NCBI RefSeq assembly: GCF_900129135.1
Contig: NZ_FQVI01000003.1
Span: 124,001-188,000, forward strand
Direction of reading: 5' to 3'
Length of the DNA: 64,000 nt
Source of the DNA: Lactonifactor longoviformis DSM 17459
GTDB lineage: Bacteria > Bacillota > Clostridia > Lachnospirales > Lachnospiraceae
Shown here one piece after another: positions 50,552 to 59,388 of the stretch. A program made the position numbers and the translations under genes. A model generated the notes under the pieces. The model was not told where the DNA came from. It made no database searches and saw only the letters and a list, made by a program, of their open reading frames with translations. The stretch's first letter is position 1, and every line of letters begins with the position of its first letter.

Positions 50552-51685
50552 ATGAAGAGAAAGGTTGCATGTTTGTTATGCGCAGTGCTGACAGTGTCAG
50601 CTGTTTTTGCCGGATGCGGAAATTCAAAAGGAGATTCAGAGGGAGACAGTAAGAGTGCATCAAAAGAATCTGATGGTACGAAATGGGCATCTACCGATGA
50701 GACATTTAATCCCCTCGAAGAGGAGGACGCCATTACTTTTGAAGAGCTAAGGGAAAAAGCAGGAGATATTGCGGCATCAGACAAAGAATTCAGTTTTGCG
50801 GGAAATGTAAAAGCGTTTGAAAATGTAGTGTGGCAGGAAATTGCAAACGGGTATGAAGGGTTTGCGAAGGATGCAGAAGCAGCAGGCAGGAAGCTCACAG
50901 TAGACACCACATCTCCTATGGGAGAGGATGATGAGGAAGGACAGCTCTCTATTCTGAAGGATCAGGTAAGACAGGGCGTGAATGCAGTGCTTTTATCACC
51001 TATTTCTGATGCGAACTGCCTTCCCGGGATCGAGGCGGCCCATGATGCGGATATCCCCGTGTTTGCAGTGAATAATGAATTTAATGGCGCAGACATGTTT
51101 GTGGGACCCAATTCACTGGAACAGGGACAGATCGCGGCAGAATGGGTAAATGAGAAGATAGGCGGAAAAGGCGAAGTTGCAATCGTCATGGGGATGGCGA
51201 AAACAGGTGTGACGAGAAACAGAACGGAAGGATTTGAAGGCTGGTTCAAAGAGAACAATAAGGACGTTGAGGTTGTCGCCAAGCAAAATGCTGACTGGGA
51301 TCGATCCAAGGCAAAGGATGTAGCGGCTACCTTCCTAAAGACATATCCTGATCTGAAAGCGATTTTCTGTAACAATGATGTTATGGCCCTTGGAGTCGTT
51401 GAAGCGGTGAAAGAGGCAAATCTGGAGCTGAATAAAGACATCTATGTAGTTGGGTGCGACGGACAGTCAGAAGCATATGACTCCATCCGTGCAGGAGAGA
51501 TGGCAGCGACAATTGATTCTTTCCCATATTATGAGGGATATATGGCAGCTGAGGTTTGCTACCGCTGGATGATCGGACAAGAAGTGCCGCGTGTTGTATT
51601 TACACCGAGTAAGATGCTGGATTCTGAGAATGTAGATAACACAGCAGAAGAAAATCTGGGATGGGAAAATCCGGCATTTGAATAA
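50552..51685 (+). CDS. Sugar ABC transporter substrate-binding lipoprotein (ribose/galactose type)
   Basis: A 377-residue lipoprotein with lipobox VFAGC (Cys22) and a periplasmic-binding-protein-I fold: VNAVLLSPISDANCLPGIEAA, the hinge IPVFAVNNEF, GPNSLEQGQIAAEWVNEKI, VTRNRTEGFEGW and AIFCNNDVMALGVVEAVKEA are in the family order. The mature N-terminus is Lys/Asp/Ser-rich. GGAGG precedes the ATG. A large hairpin between its stop and the ATPase gene probably gives it higher message level than the rest. Confidence 0.92.
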   Translation: MKRKVACLLCAVLTVSAVFAGCGNSKGDSEGDSKSASKESDGTKWASTDETFNPLEEEDAITFEELREKAGDIAASDKEFSFAGNVKAFENVVWQEIANGYEGFAKDAEAAGRKLTVDTTSPMGEDDEEGQLSILKDQVRQGVNAVLLSPISDANCLPGIEAAHDADIPVFAVNNEFNGADMFVGPNSLEQGQIAAEWVNEKIGGKGEVAIVMGMAKTGVTRNRTEGFEGWFKENNKDVEVVAKQNADWDRSKAKDVAATFLKTYPDLKAIFCNNDVMALGVVEAVKEANLELNKDIYVVGCDGQSEAYDSIRAGEMAATIDSFPYYEGYMAAEVCYRWMIGQEVPRVVFTPSKMLDSENVDNTAEENLGWENPAFE

Positions 51686-51733
51686 AAAGGCGGGCTGTCT
51701 GCCGGTGCTGTTATGCCCGGCAGGGCTGCCTTT
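51686..51733 (+). other. Intercistronic hairpin after the sugar-binding lipoprotein gene
   Basis: AAAGGC... at the start pairs with ...GCCTTT at the end and CTGCCGG pairs with CCCGGCAG in the middle. No clear T run follows, so it probably stabilises the upstream message or attenuates the downstream genes. Confidence 0.55.
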
Positions 51734-51780
51734 GGGCTGCATCTTCCAGAGGCTGCCGAATCAGAAAGGAGCAGTGTTTT

Positions 51781-53268
51781 GTGAGTGATACGATGATTCG
51801 TTTTGATAATATACAGAAAAAGTTCCCAGGGGTTTATGCTTTAAAAGGAGTGTCATTCTCGGTAAAAAAAGGGGAGGTACATGCACTTCTCGGGGAAAAC
51901 GGAGCAGGAAAATCGACACTGCTGAATATTCTCCACGGTGTCTTTACTGCTACAGACGGAGACGTTTATATAGGGGAAGAGAAAGTGAACTTTGAGACCC
52001 CTGTGGAAGCGCTGAAGTATGGAATTGCAAAGGTTCATCAGGAGATACATATGGTAGAATGCCTGTCCGTAGGGCAGAATATCGCACTAGGGTTTGAAAT
52101 GCAGAAGCATGGGATGCTTGATTATCAGGATATTTACAGAAGAACAGATGAAATACTACAACAGCTGGGCTGCAGGTTTAAAAGCAAAGACAGCATCAGC
52201 GGGCTGAGTGTGGGCGAACTCCAGATGATAGCCATTGCTAAATCACTTTACCATAATGCAAAGATCATATCATTTGATGAGCCTACCGCATCTTTGTCTA
52301 ATGCAGAGACAGAGAAATTATTTGCGATCATTGAGGATTTAAAGAAAAAAGGAATTACAATACTGTATATCAGCCATAAACTGGATGAGATCTTCCGCAT
52401 TGCCGACCGGGCTACGATTCTGAGGGATGGAACTTATATCATGACCACAAAGGTTGCGGACATCACAAAGGAAGAATTGATCAAAAATATGGTTGGGCGT
52501 GATGTTTCCAGCTATGCCGTACGACTGAAGCCGCCCTGTGTGCAGGAGGAGGTTGTGCTGGATGTTCGGAAACTCTGCGGGAACGGTTTCAGAGATATCA
52601 GCTTCGTACTTCACAAAGGCGAAATCCTTGGAGTCTCAGGTCTGGTGGGTGCCAAACGAACGGAAGTTATGAGAGCAGTTTTTGGAATAGATAAAAAAAT
52701 AAGCGGGGAGGTTTTCGTACATGGGAAACCAACGGATATAAAGTCTCCTCAGGATGCACTTAAATATGGAATTGGCCTGATATCGGAAAATAGAAAGAGT
52801 GAAGGTTTTGTCCCGGTTATGAGCAATGCCATGAATATGGGACTGGCGGCCCTTCCTTCTTTTTATAAGGGGATCGGTTTAGATAAACAACTCATATATA
52901 AAAACTTTGAAACCTATGGAAATAAGGTACAACTCAACATTATGGATCCGGAGCATCTGACACAGAATCTCTCCGGCGGTAATCAGCAGAAGGTGATACT
53001 GGCAAAATGGCTGGCAACAAGTGTAGATATCCTTATTTTCGATGAGCCGACCAAGGGAGTAGATGTGGGCGCAAAGGCTGAGATATATGCTTTGATGGAA
53101 GAATTTGTGGCGGAAGGAAAATCGATTATTATGATTTCTTCGGAGCTTCCTGAGGTCATTGGAATGAGTGACAGAATTATTGTATTAAAGGAAGGGCGCA
53201 TGTCGGCTCAGGTAAACAGGGACGAGTTCAGTGAAACTGTATTACTGGGACATGCGATAGGTGAGTAG
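51781..53268 (+). CDS. Sugar ABC transporter ATPase (RbsA/MglA type, two nucleotide-binding domains)
   Basis: A 495-residue ATPase with two domains: N-terminal Walker A GENGAGKST, signature LSVGELQMIAI, Walker B ISFDEPTASLS; C-terminal half with degenerate Walker A (GLVGAKRTE), signature LSGGNQQKV and Walker B ILIFDEPTKGVDVGAK. This is the RbsA/MglA arrangement. Start GTG 51781 has AAAGGAG upstream; ATG 51793 is the alternative. Its stop lies just before the permease ATG. Confidence 0.94.
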   Translation: MSDTMIRFDNIQKKFPGVYALKGVSFSVKKGEVHALLGENGAGKSTLLNILHGVFTATDGDVYIGEEKVNFETPVEALKYGIAKVHQEIHMVECLSVGQNIALGFEMQKHGMLDYQDIYRRTDEILQQLGCRFKSKDSISGLSVGELQMIAIAKSLYHNAKIISFDEPTASLSNAETEKLFAIIEDLKKKGITILYISHKLDEIFRIADRATILRDGTYIMTTKVADITKEELIKNMVGRDVSSYAVRLKPPCVQEEVVLDVRKLCGNGFRDISFVLHKGEILGVSGLVGAKRTEVMRAVFGIDKKISGEVFVHGKPTDIKSPQDALKYGIGLISENRKSEGFVPVMSNAMNMGLAALPSFYKGIGLDKQLIYKNFETYGNKVQLNIMDPEHLTQNLSGGNQQKVILAKWLATSVDILIFDEPTKGVDVGAKAEIYALMEEFVAEGKSIIMISSELPEVIGMSDRIIVLKEGRMSAQVNRDEFSETVLLGHAIGE

Positions 53269-53272
53269 TGAG

Positions 53273-54253
53273 ATGGAAAAGTTGAGAAAAGTCATGAAGT
53301 CATACACGCGGGAATTATCCACTTTGCTGGCACTTATGATTATTATTGTGATATTTTCAGCCATAGCTCCAAGATATCTTGAAATCAGCAACTTGATGGA
53401 TATTGTAGAACAGGGGACTGTAAACGGATTTCTTGCAATCGGTGTTACCTGCGCTATTATTACAGGAGGCATTGACCTGTCGGTTGGGTCTGCTATGGCG
53501 GTCAGTATTGTGACATGCGGCAGACTTGCCGTGGCGGGAGTACCGCCTCTTGCTGTTGTAGTCATAGGCCTGGGGCTTGGGGCATTGATCGGAACAATCA
53601 ACGGGCTGCTTGTCACAAAAATGAAGCTGCAGCCGTTTATCGCCACGATGGGAACAAACAGTGTTCTCAGAGGTATTGCCTACCTAATTACCGGGGGCTG
53701 GCCGGTGCTGAATATTCCCAAGGAATTCCGTCAGATATTCCAGTATTCAATAGTCCCGAATCTGAGAATGTCAATGATTGTACTTGTGCTGATGGCAGTG
53801 GTATATTCATTTGTTCTCAAGAAAAGAAAGACTGGTGTGTACATATATGCAATTGGGTCGAATGAAGAGGCAACCAAGCTTTCCGGAGTGAACACAGATA
53901 AATATAAGATTATGGCATACATGCTCTGCAGTATGGGAGCTGCAATGGCCGGTATGGTTACACTTGCCCGGCTGGGAACCGGGGAGCCTACAGGCGGCGA
54001 GGGATATGAACTGAATGCAATCGCAGCTGCGGCTATAGGAGGTACCAGTCTGGCAGGCGGAAAGGGAAGTATACTGGGGACTGTTCTGGGTGCTCTGATT
54101 CTGTCGGCACTGAAAATCGGACTGGTAGTGGTAGGTATGGATACCTTCTATCAGTATATTGCAACCGGATTGATTATTATCGTAGCTGTATATCTTGAAG
54201 TTGTACAGCAGAAAATTTCGGGAATGTTTTCAAAGAAAAAGAAAACTGCATAA
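53273..54253 (+). CDS. Sugar ABC transporter permease (RbsC type)
   Basis: A membrane subunit of about eight to ten segments with the RbsC-like GVTCAIITGGIDLSVGSAMA, GTINGLLVTKMKLQPFIATMG, and the C-terminal IAAAAIGGTSLAGGKGSILG loop. I chose ATG 53273, preceded by AGGTGAG at 7 nt; an in-frame GTG at 53261 gives four more residues. It is the last gene of the operon and is followed by a very strong terminator. Confidence 0.93.
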   Translation: MEKLRKVMKSYTRELSTLLALMIIIVIFSAIAPRYLEISNLMDIVEQGTVNGFLAIGVTCAIITGGIDLSVGSAMAVSIVTCGRLAVAGVPPLAVVVIGLGLGALIGTINGLLVTKMKLQPFIATMGTNSVLRGIAYLITGGWPVLNIPKEFRQIFQYSIVPNLRMSMIVLVLMAVVYSFVLKKRKTGVYIYAIGSNEEATKLSGVNTDKYKIMAYMLCSMGAAMAGMVTLARLGTGEPTGGEGYELNAIAAAAIGGTSLAGGKGSILGTVLGALILSALKIGLVVVGMDTFYQYIATGLIIIVAVYLEVVQQKISGMFSKKKKTA

Positions 54254-54255
54254 AG

Positions 54256-54307
54256 GGCATAAAAAGAAAGGGTGCGACTGAGGAGTCGCCCCCTTTCTTT
54301 TTATGCC
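54256..54307 (+). terminator. Strong terminator after the sugar ABC operon
   Basis: A 24-bp stem (54256-54279 with 54284-54307) with one mismatch and a 4-nt loop; the A/T-rich lower stem supplies the T run. The stretch to 54431 has two copies of GATACGGACA and otherwise nothing I recognise. Confidence 0.85.
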
Positions 54308-54431
54308 TGGCGCCAAATTTTATTTGCGGCGGGCTGTATCGGAGATACGGACACCCCCGGATGGGGATACGGACAGAGAAAAAGGTCCCAAAAAGCCCTG
54401 GAAAAAGCGTCAGAAAAAAAGTGTATTTATC

Positions 54432-54474
54432 ACCCATAGGGGGGCTTGCGAAGAAAAATACCAGCATTTATGCT
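54432..54474 (+). promoter_or_regulatory. Methyltransferase-ABC operon 2 promoter with shared element (site 3)
   Basis: Element ACCCATAGGGGGGCTTGCG (54432-54450); -35 TTGCGA (54446-54451), a 17-bp spacer, -10 TATGCT (54469-54474). It has the same 19-nt form as sites 1, 2 and 4 and stands about 60 bp before the start codon. Confidence 0.72.
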
Positions 54475-54533
54475 GTGCATAGGCCAATTGTGGGAGCGAC
54501 GGCACAGGGCTGACAATACGTAAGGAGGAGACT

Positions 54534-55868
54534 ATGGGACTGGATCACGTAATAAAGGTAATTGGCGATTATTGGGATGAGCGTTCATCTGAATTCGATA
54601 AGGAGCATGACACGGAAGACGGCAAGGCGTGGGAAGCTGCTTTATCAGAGCTTTTAGGGAAAGATACTAATAAAAGTATCGTGGATTTGGGAACCGGAAC
54701 AGGATTTCTGGCAAATATGACTGCCCGGCTGGGATATCCCACTGTGGGCATTGACCTGTCCAGAGAGATGATGAAATATGCTGTCCGCCATGGAAAGAAA
54801 TGCGGTTCCCCAGCTATGTATATGGAGGGAAGTGCACTGGAACTGCCGTTTATGGAGGATTCTGTGGATTACATAATAAACGCGCGTTTGATTTGGACTC
54901 TGGTAGAGCCAAAAAAGGCCCTGAAGGAGTGGTACCGGGTAATCCGTCCGGGAGGAAAGGTAATGTGCTTCAACCGGATGCAGGAGGAGGTTGGACTCAC
55001 TGTCTGGAAGGATAATATTTATCAGGACCGGGAAACCGACTCCAGTCTGGAAATAATGAGCGCCGGGATGGAAGAGCTGCGGGAACTGCTTGTGAACAGC
55101 GGCTTTACAGAAGTGGAAATCAGAAAGCTCCCGGGGCTTACAAGACCTGGATACGACTATGAACCGTGGTTTGTGCTTATGGGTACGAAACCTGTCACAA
55201 AACGCCAGACAGAGGAGGAAGGAATGGCAGACTTTTGGGACAAAAGTGCTGCAGATTACGAAGCTGGCCATGCATTGGCAGACAAAGATACCTGGAAAAA
55301 GCGTTTGGGGGAATTCGTGGGAGAGAAGCGGAAAATTCATATCCTGGATGTTGCCACAGGAACAGGGATGATTGCCAATATGCTGGGAGATATGGGGTAT
55401 GAAAGGGTTCTGGGAGTGGATGTATCGGAACAGATGATGTATATTGCCCTTGAACACGCAAAGGAACAGAAGCTGGAGAATGTAGCCTATAAATATGCCA
55501 ATGCACTGGAGCTTCCCTTTGAAGATGGAACCTTTGATGTGGTGCTCAGTTCCCGCCTGCTGTGGACTTTGACAGAACCCCAGGCTGCGGTAAGGGAGTG
55601 GAAGCGTGTTCTGAAAAAAGGAGGCAGATTAATAGCCATTAATGAACTGGAGCCGGGGGATGGAATCCGGTGCGGGGAGATAGAAAAATACCAGAAGGAT
55701 ATTAAGGCAGAGGAACTGCCCTTTGGAAATGTCAAGCAGGACAATATTGTAGAGCTATTGAAAGAGACAGGCTTTGCAGATGTGAGAATAGAATCCATGC
55801 CGGGCTGCCATCTTTTAAACAGTGACAGAGAAAACTGGTATGCATTTATTGGAGACTTGAAAGAATAA
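54534..55868 (+). CDS. Tandem class I SAM methyltransferase (two fused domains), first gene of operon 2
   Basis: A 444-residue chain of two complete methyltransferase domains. Domain 1 (~1-215): IVDLGTGTGFLANM near residue 49, ALELPFMEDSVDYIINARL, WTLVEPKKALKEWYRVIRPGG. Domain 2 (~225-444): ILDVATGTGMIANM near 275, ALELPFEDGTFDVVLSSRLLWTL, EPQAAVREWKRVLKKGG. The shared SRxxWTLxEPxxAxxEW pattern ties both to the methyltransferases of operon 1. Both nucleotide-binding loops are intact, so both may be active, perhaps giving two methyl groups to one ligand. AAGGAGG precedes the ATG. It begins an operon with a complete nickel/peptide-type importer. Substrate unknown. Confidence 0.9.
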   Translation: MGLDHVIKVIGDYWDERSSEFDKEHDTEDGKAWEAALSELLGKDTNKSIVDLGTGTGFLANMTARLGYPTVGIDLSREMMKYAVRHGKKCGSPAMYMEGSALELPFMEDSVDYIINARLIWTLVEPKKALKEWYRVIRPGGKVMCFNRMQEEVGLTVWKDNIYQDRETDSSLEIMSAGMEELRELLVNSGFTEVEIRKLPGLTRPGYDYEPWFVLMGTKPVTKRQTEEEGMADFWDKSAADYEAGHALADKDTWKKRLGEFVGEKRKIHILDVATGTGMIANMLGDMGYERVLGVDVSEQMMYIALEHAKEQKLENVAYKYANALELPFEDGTFDVVLSSRLLWTLTEPQAAVREWKRVLKKGGRLIAINELEPGDGIRCGEIEKYQKDIKAEELPFGNVKQDNIVELLKETGFADVRIESMPGCHLLNSDRENWYAFIGDLKE

Positions 55869-55890
55869 TCTAAGAATTCAGGAGGAGTTT

Positions 55891-57513
55891 ATGAATTACA
55901 AAGGAATAACAAAGGTGTTGGCAGCAGGACTGTGCATAGCTATGCTGGCAGGATGCGGTGACAACAAAACAACAGAACCGAAAACGGACACAGATGTTTC
56001 CCGGGAGACAGGTAAGGAGAAGGTCAAAGACAGTGCTTCGGATGAGAAGGTGCTTCGCCTGGCATTTCCTTCCACCATTACGTCTCTCGACGTAATGGAT
56101 GGAGACGGCGCTACTATGCTGAAGGAAGTAGCTGGTGTCATTGAGACTTTAGTCAACGTGGATTCTAATTTTGAGCTTCAGCCCTCTCTTGCCACAGAGT
56201 GGGAGCGCACAGGAGATAAGACATGGGTATTCAAATTGAGGGATGATGTCACATTCCACGACGGAACCCCATTTAATGCGGAAGCAGTTAAGTGGTGCCT
56301 GGACAGAAGTCTGAAGGATAATGAGTCTCTCAGACAAACAACAGGGATTGACACCGTGGAGGTCATAGACGACCATACGGTGCAGTTTGCTATGACTGAG
56401 GCTACCGGTGAACTTCCGGAGGCATTTACGAATGTGGGTACGGCTATTGTAGCCAAATCATCTGTAAACGATGCAGGAGAATTCGTGACAGCCGTAGGAA
56501 CCGGGTATTTTAAACAGGAGAGCTTTGATGTAGGATCTGGTACATTTACCTGTGTTCCCTATGACGGATATTATAAAGATGTCAAAACCAACGTAACTGA
56601 ACGGAAGATAGTGAGCATTGCCGATGCCAGCACCCGTTCTCTCTCTGCCCAGAATCATGAGATAGATGTTGCTACAGATGTTCCTTTCAGCGATTTGGAG
56701 ACTCTGAAGGATGCGGATGGGATACAGGTGCAGCAGTTTAACACCGCCAGGACCTATTTCTATTCCTACAATGTGAATAAAGAGTACCTGAAGGATGCAA
56801 ATGTAAGGAAAGCTCTGATCTATGCAATCAACAGGGACGAGCTGGTGAAGGACGTATTGCTGGGAGTGGGCGCAGTACCGGAGGGTATATTTATTAAAGA
56901 TATGCCTTGGGCGAACACAGAGGTAGATAATTATGATTACGATGCTGAGAAAGCAAAAGCTATGCTGGAGGCGGCGGGATATAAGGATAGTGACGGAGAC
57001 GGAATCCTGGATAAAGATGGGGAAAAGCTGTCGCTGAATATAGTAACTGGTTCCCGCCGTCCGGGAAATGCACTGATTGCCCAGGCAACTCAGGGATATT
57101 TTGAGAGCATCGGGGTTGAGGCTGCCGTGGAGGTGCTGGACGGAAATGCATACAATGAAGTGATTGAAAATGGCAGCTTTGATCTCTGCCTGAATTCGGC
57201 GGCCACTGGCTATGTGCCATCCGCTTCCTACTACCTGGAAACCTATTATCATTCCAAAAGCAGCAATGGGAAGAACATCGGATATTCTAATCCGGAACTT
57301 GACAGTCTGATAGAACAGTGCAAGGCTGCCGACAGAGGAGAGGAAAAAAATGAGCTGAGCAGGAAAGCCCAGGCAATCGCTCAGGAAGACGCAGTTGTCT
57401 ACACAGTAGCAGACTATGGTGCAGTTTTTGTACTTTCGGATGCAGTTGAAAACTTTTCTTACAGCGCTGCGGTGCATGACTTTATCGTTCCGAATGAAGT
57501 TAGTTTAAAATAG
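55891..57513 (+). CDS. Solute-binding lipoprotein, SBP_bac_5 (NikA/OppA) family, operon 2
   Basis: A 540-residue lipoprotein with lipobox MLAGC (Cys22) and the family fold: LQPSLATEWERTGDKTWVFK, LRDDVTFHDGTPFNAEAVKW, and NVRKALIYAINRDEL typical of peptide/nickel binders. It captures the cargo for the following permeases. AGGAGG precedes the ATG. It follows the tandem methyltransferase by 22 bp, and a hairpin after it may reduce expression of the membrane genes relative to it. Confidence 0.93.
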   Translation: MNYKGITKVLAAGLCIAMLAGCGDNKTTEPKTDTDVSRETGKEKVKDSASDEKVLRLAFPSTITSLDVMDGDGATMLKEVAGVIETLVNVDSNFELQPSLATEWERTGDKTWVFKLRDDVTFHDGTPFNAEAVKWCLDRSLKDNESLRQTTGIDTVEVIDDHTVQFAMTEATGELPEAFTNVGTAIVAKSSVNDAGEFVTAVGTGYFKQESFDVGSGTFTCVPYDGYYKDVKTNVTERKIVSIADASTRSLSAQNHEIDVATDVPFSDLETLKDADGIQVQQFNTARTYFYSYNVNKEYLKDANVRKALIYAINRDELVKDVLLGVGAVPEGIFIKDMPWANTEVDNYDYDAEKAKAMLEAAGYKDSDGDGILDKDGEKLSLNIVTGSRRPGNALIAQATQGYFESIGVEAAVEVLDGNAYNEVIENGSFDLCLNSAATGYVPSASYYLETYYHSKSSNGKNIGYSNPELDSLIEQCKAADRGEEKNELSRKAQAIAQEDAVVYTVADYGAVFVLSDAVENFSYSAAVHDFIVPNEVSLK

Positions 57514-57520
57514 ATAGTAA

Positions 57521-57549
57521 AAGGGGGCTGATAAAAGCCCCCCTTCTTT
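57521..57549 (+). terminator. Hairpin (attenuating terminator) after binding-protein gene of operon 2
   Basis: AAGGGGGCT (57521-57529) pairs with AGCCCCC and TT (57536-57545) with a 6-nt loop, followed by CTTTATT. Partial readthrough into the permease genes is likely, since no promoter is seen after it. Confidence 0.65.
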
Positions 57550-57573
57550 ATTATAAAGAACAGGAGGAACATA

Positions 57574-58524
57574 ATGGCAAAATACATAGTAAAAAGATTG
57601 GGCGTTGTATTAATCGTGCTGTGGCTGGTATCTACATTGACTTATTTTATGGTGCACGTCACCCCGGGGGACACAGCAAAAGCAATTATTGTCTCAGTAT
57701 ACGGGGAAGACGCAGTGTCAGAAGAGACCCTTGAACGGGTAAGAGATAAATTTGATTTGAAAAAGCCTGTATATATGCAGTATCTGGAGTGGCTGAAGGA
57801 TGTGGCGACAGGACATCTGGGAACTTCCTATAAATATGATAAACCAGTGCTTGAGATGCTGGCCATCCGGGTTCCGAATACCATTATGCTGGGGGGAGCG
57901 GCATTCCTTCTCTCTGTGATCATTGCGCTGCCCATAGGAATACTCAGCGCCCTTCGCCATAATGGCATTCTGGATCATGGAGTCAGGGGATTTGTACTTT
58001 TGACTTCCTCCTTCCCATCCTTTTGGATCGCACTGATTTTAATTATAATATTCTCTATACGGCTGAAACTGCTGCCTGTGAGCGGAATGACAGGGGCAGC
58101 CAGCATCGTTTTGCCTGCTGTGACATTATCTGTTGGTATGATTGCAACCACAACCAGAATGATGCGGTCCAGTATGCTGGATGTGCTTGGACAGGATTAT
58201 ATGACGGTGGCAAAACTTAAGGGCTTAAAACCAGGGAAAATAATATGGGGACATGCCATCCGCAATGCCATTCCCCCTATTGTAACTGTGTTAGGGCTTC
58301 AGATTGGTCATATTCTCGGTGGCGCTGTAATTGTAGAAAATATTTTTTCCTGGCCGGGGATCGGCGCCTTGTTTATAGATGCCGTAAACGCTAAGGACCT
58401 GCCTATGATAGAAGGGTGTGTCCTTTTGATTACATTTGGATATGCCATAGTAAATGTAATTGTAGATATCATATATGCCTGTATCGATCCCAGGGTAAGA
58501 TATACGGGAGGAGAGAGAGCATGA
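57574..58524 (+). CDS. Nickel/peptide-type ABC permease 1 (NikB-like), operon 2
   Basis: Membrane subunit of 316 residues with the family start KYIVKRLGVVLIVLWLVST, TPGDTAKAI, and the EAA loop in YMTVAKLKGLKPGKIIWGHA followed by GGAVIVENIFSWPGIG. About six segments. ACAGGAGG lies before the ATG. The stop overlaps the next permease start (ATGA). Related in sequence and size to the permease at 34794 but clearly diverged. Confidence 0.93.
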   Translation: MAKYIVKRLGVVLIVLWLVSTLTYFMVHVTPGDTAKAIIVSVYGEDAVSEETLERVRDKFDLKKPVYMQYLEWLKDVATGHLGTSYKYDKPVLEMLAIRVPNTIMLGGAAFLLSVIIALPIGILSALRHNGILDHGVRGFVLLTSSFPSFWIALILIIIFSIRLKLLPVSGMTGAASIVLPAVTLSVGMIATTTRMMRSSMLDVLGQDYMTVAKLKGLKPGKIIWGHAIRNAIPPIVTVLGLQIGHILGGAVIVENIFSWPGIGALFIDAVNAKDLPMIEGCVLLITFGYAIVNVIVDIIYACIDPRVRYTGGERA

Positions 58525-59378
58525 GACAAATTCGGAATTTTTTTAATATGCTGAACCGTAAAAATGTAATTTTGATTCTAGGTATTCTTATAACCGGCTG
58601 TATGCTTTTAATCGTAATCTTCGCACCCCATCTGGAGATGTATGATCCTACAAAGATGTCACTTGAAGATAAATTTATTCCTCCCTGCAGAGAACACTGG
58701 TTTGGTACCGACCATATGGGGAGAGATATTCTTAGCAGAGTCATTGAAGGATCCCGGGTATCTCTGACAACAGCTGTGGCAGTGGTATTAGTAAGCGCAG
58801 CGCTGGGGACGGGAATCGGATTGGTATCAGGATTTTTCGGCGGTTTTATGGATATGATACTGATGAGGCTGGTAGATGTCCTGCTTGCGTTTCCCACCAT
58901 TGTATTTGCACTGGCGATTTCAACGCTGCTGGGTACGGGCCAGGGCAATCTGATTATAGCAATCTGCTGTGTTCAGTGGGTAAGGTATGCAAGAATCGCC
59001 AGAGGAGAGGCGATTCTATTAAAGAATGCGGAATATATTGAGGCTGCAAAAGCCATAGGATGCAGTAATCTGCAGCTGCTGGCAAAATACTTTTTCCCCA
59101 ATGTTATTTCTAAAATTTTAATTATGGTTTCTCTGGATATTGGCAGTATTATCTTATACTGTGCGTCATTAAGCTTTTTGGGACTGGGGGCTCAGCCTCC
59201 TTCACCGGACTGGGGGGTCATGATCAGCGACGGAAAGAATTATATGCAGTATGCTCCCTGGATGACACTGTTTCCGGGCCTTGCTATTGCAGTTTCGGCC
59301 CTAGGCTTTAATATGATGGGGGACGGTATCAGGGATCTGCTGGATCCCAGAATGAGAGAGGCAGTGCAGTCGGAGTGA
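58521..59378 (+). CDS. Nickel/peptide-type ABC permease 2 (NikC-like), operon 2
   Basis: Second membrane subunit of 285 residues, with GTDHMGRDILSRVIEGSRVS after the first membrane segment and AAKAIGCSNLQLLAKYFFPN as the ATPase-contacting loop. GGAGGAGAG precedes ATG 58521; a longer upstream frame (GTG 58416) lies inside the previous gene. It pairs with the preceding permease to form the channel. Confidence 0.93.
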   Translation: MRQIRNFFNMLNRKNVILILGILITGCMLLIVIFAPHLEMYDPTKMSLEDKFIPPCREHWFGTDHMGRDILSRVIEGSRVSLTTAVAVVLVSAALGTGIGLVSGFFGGFMDMILMRLVDVLLAFPTIVFALAISTLLGTGQGNLIIAICCVQWVRYARIARGEAILLKNAEYIEAAKAIGCSNLQLLAKYFFPNVISKILIMVSLDIGSIILYCASLSFLGLGAQPPSPDWGVMISDGKNYMQYAPWMTLFPGLAIAVSALGFNMMGDGIRDLLDPRMREAVQSE

Positions 59379-59388
59379 GGAGGATAAA

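Noticed and set aside
56458-57477. A 339-codon open frame on the minus strand within the operon 2 binding-protein gene
   Set aside because: It lies fully opposite a clear lipoprotein gene, has no recognisable motif or ribosome-binding site, and is a shadow of codon bias.
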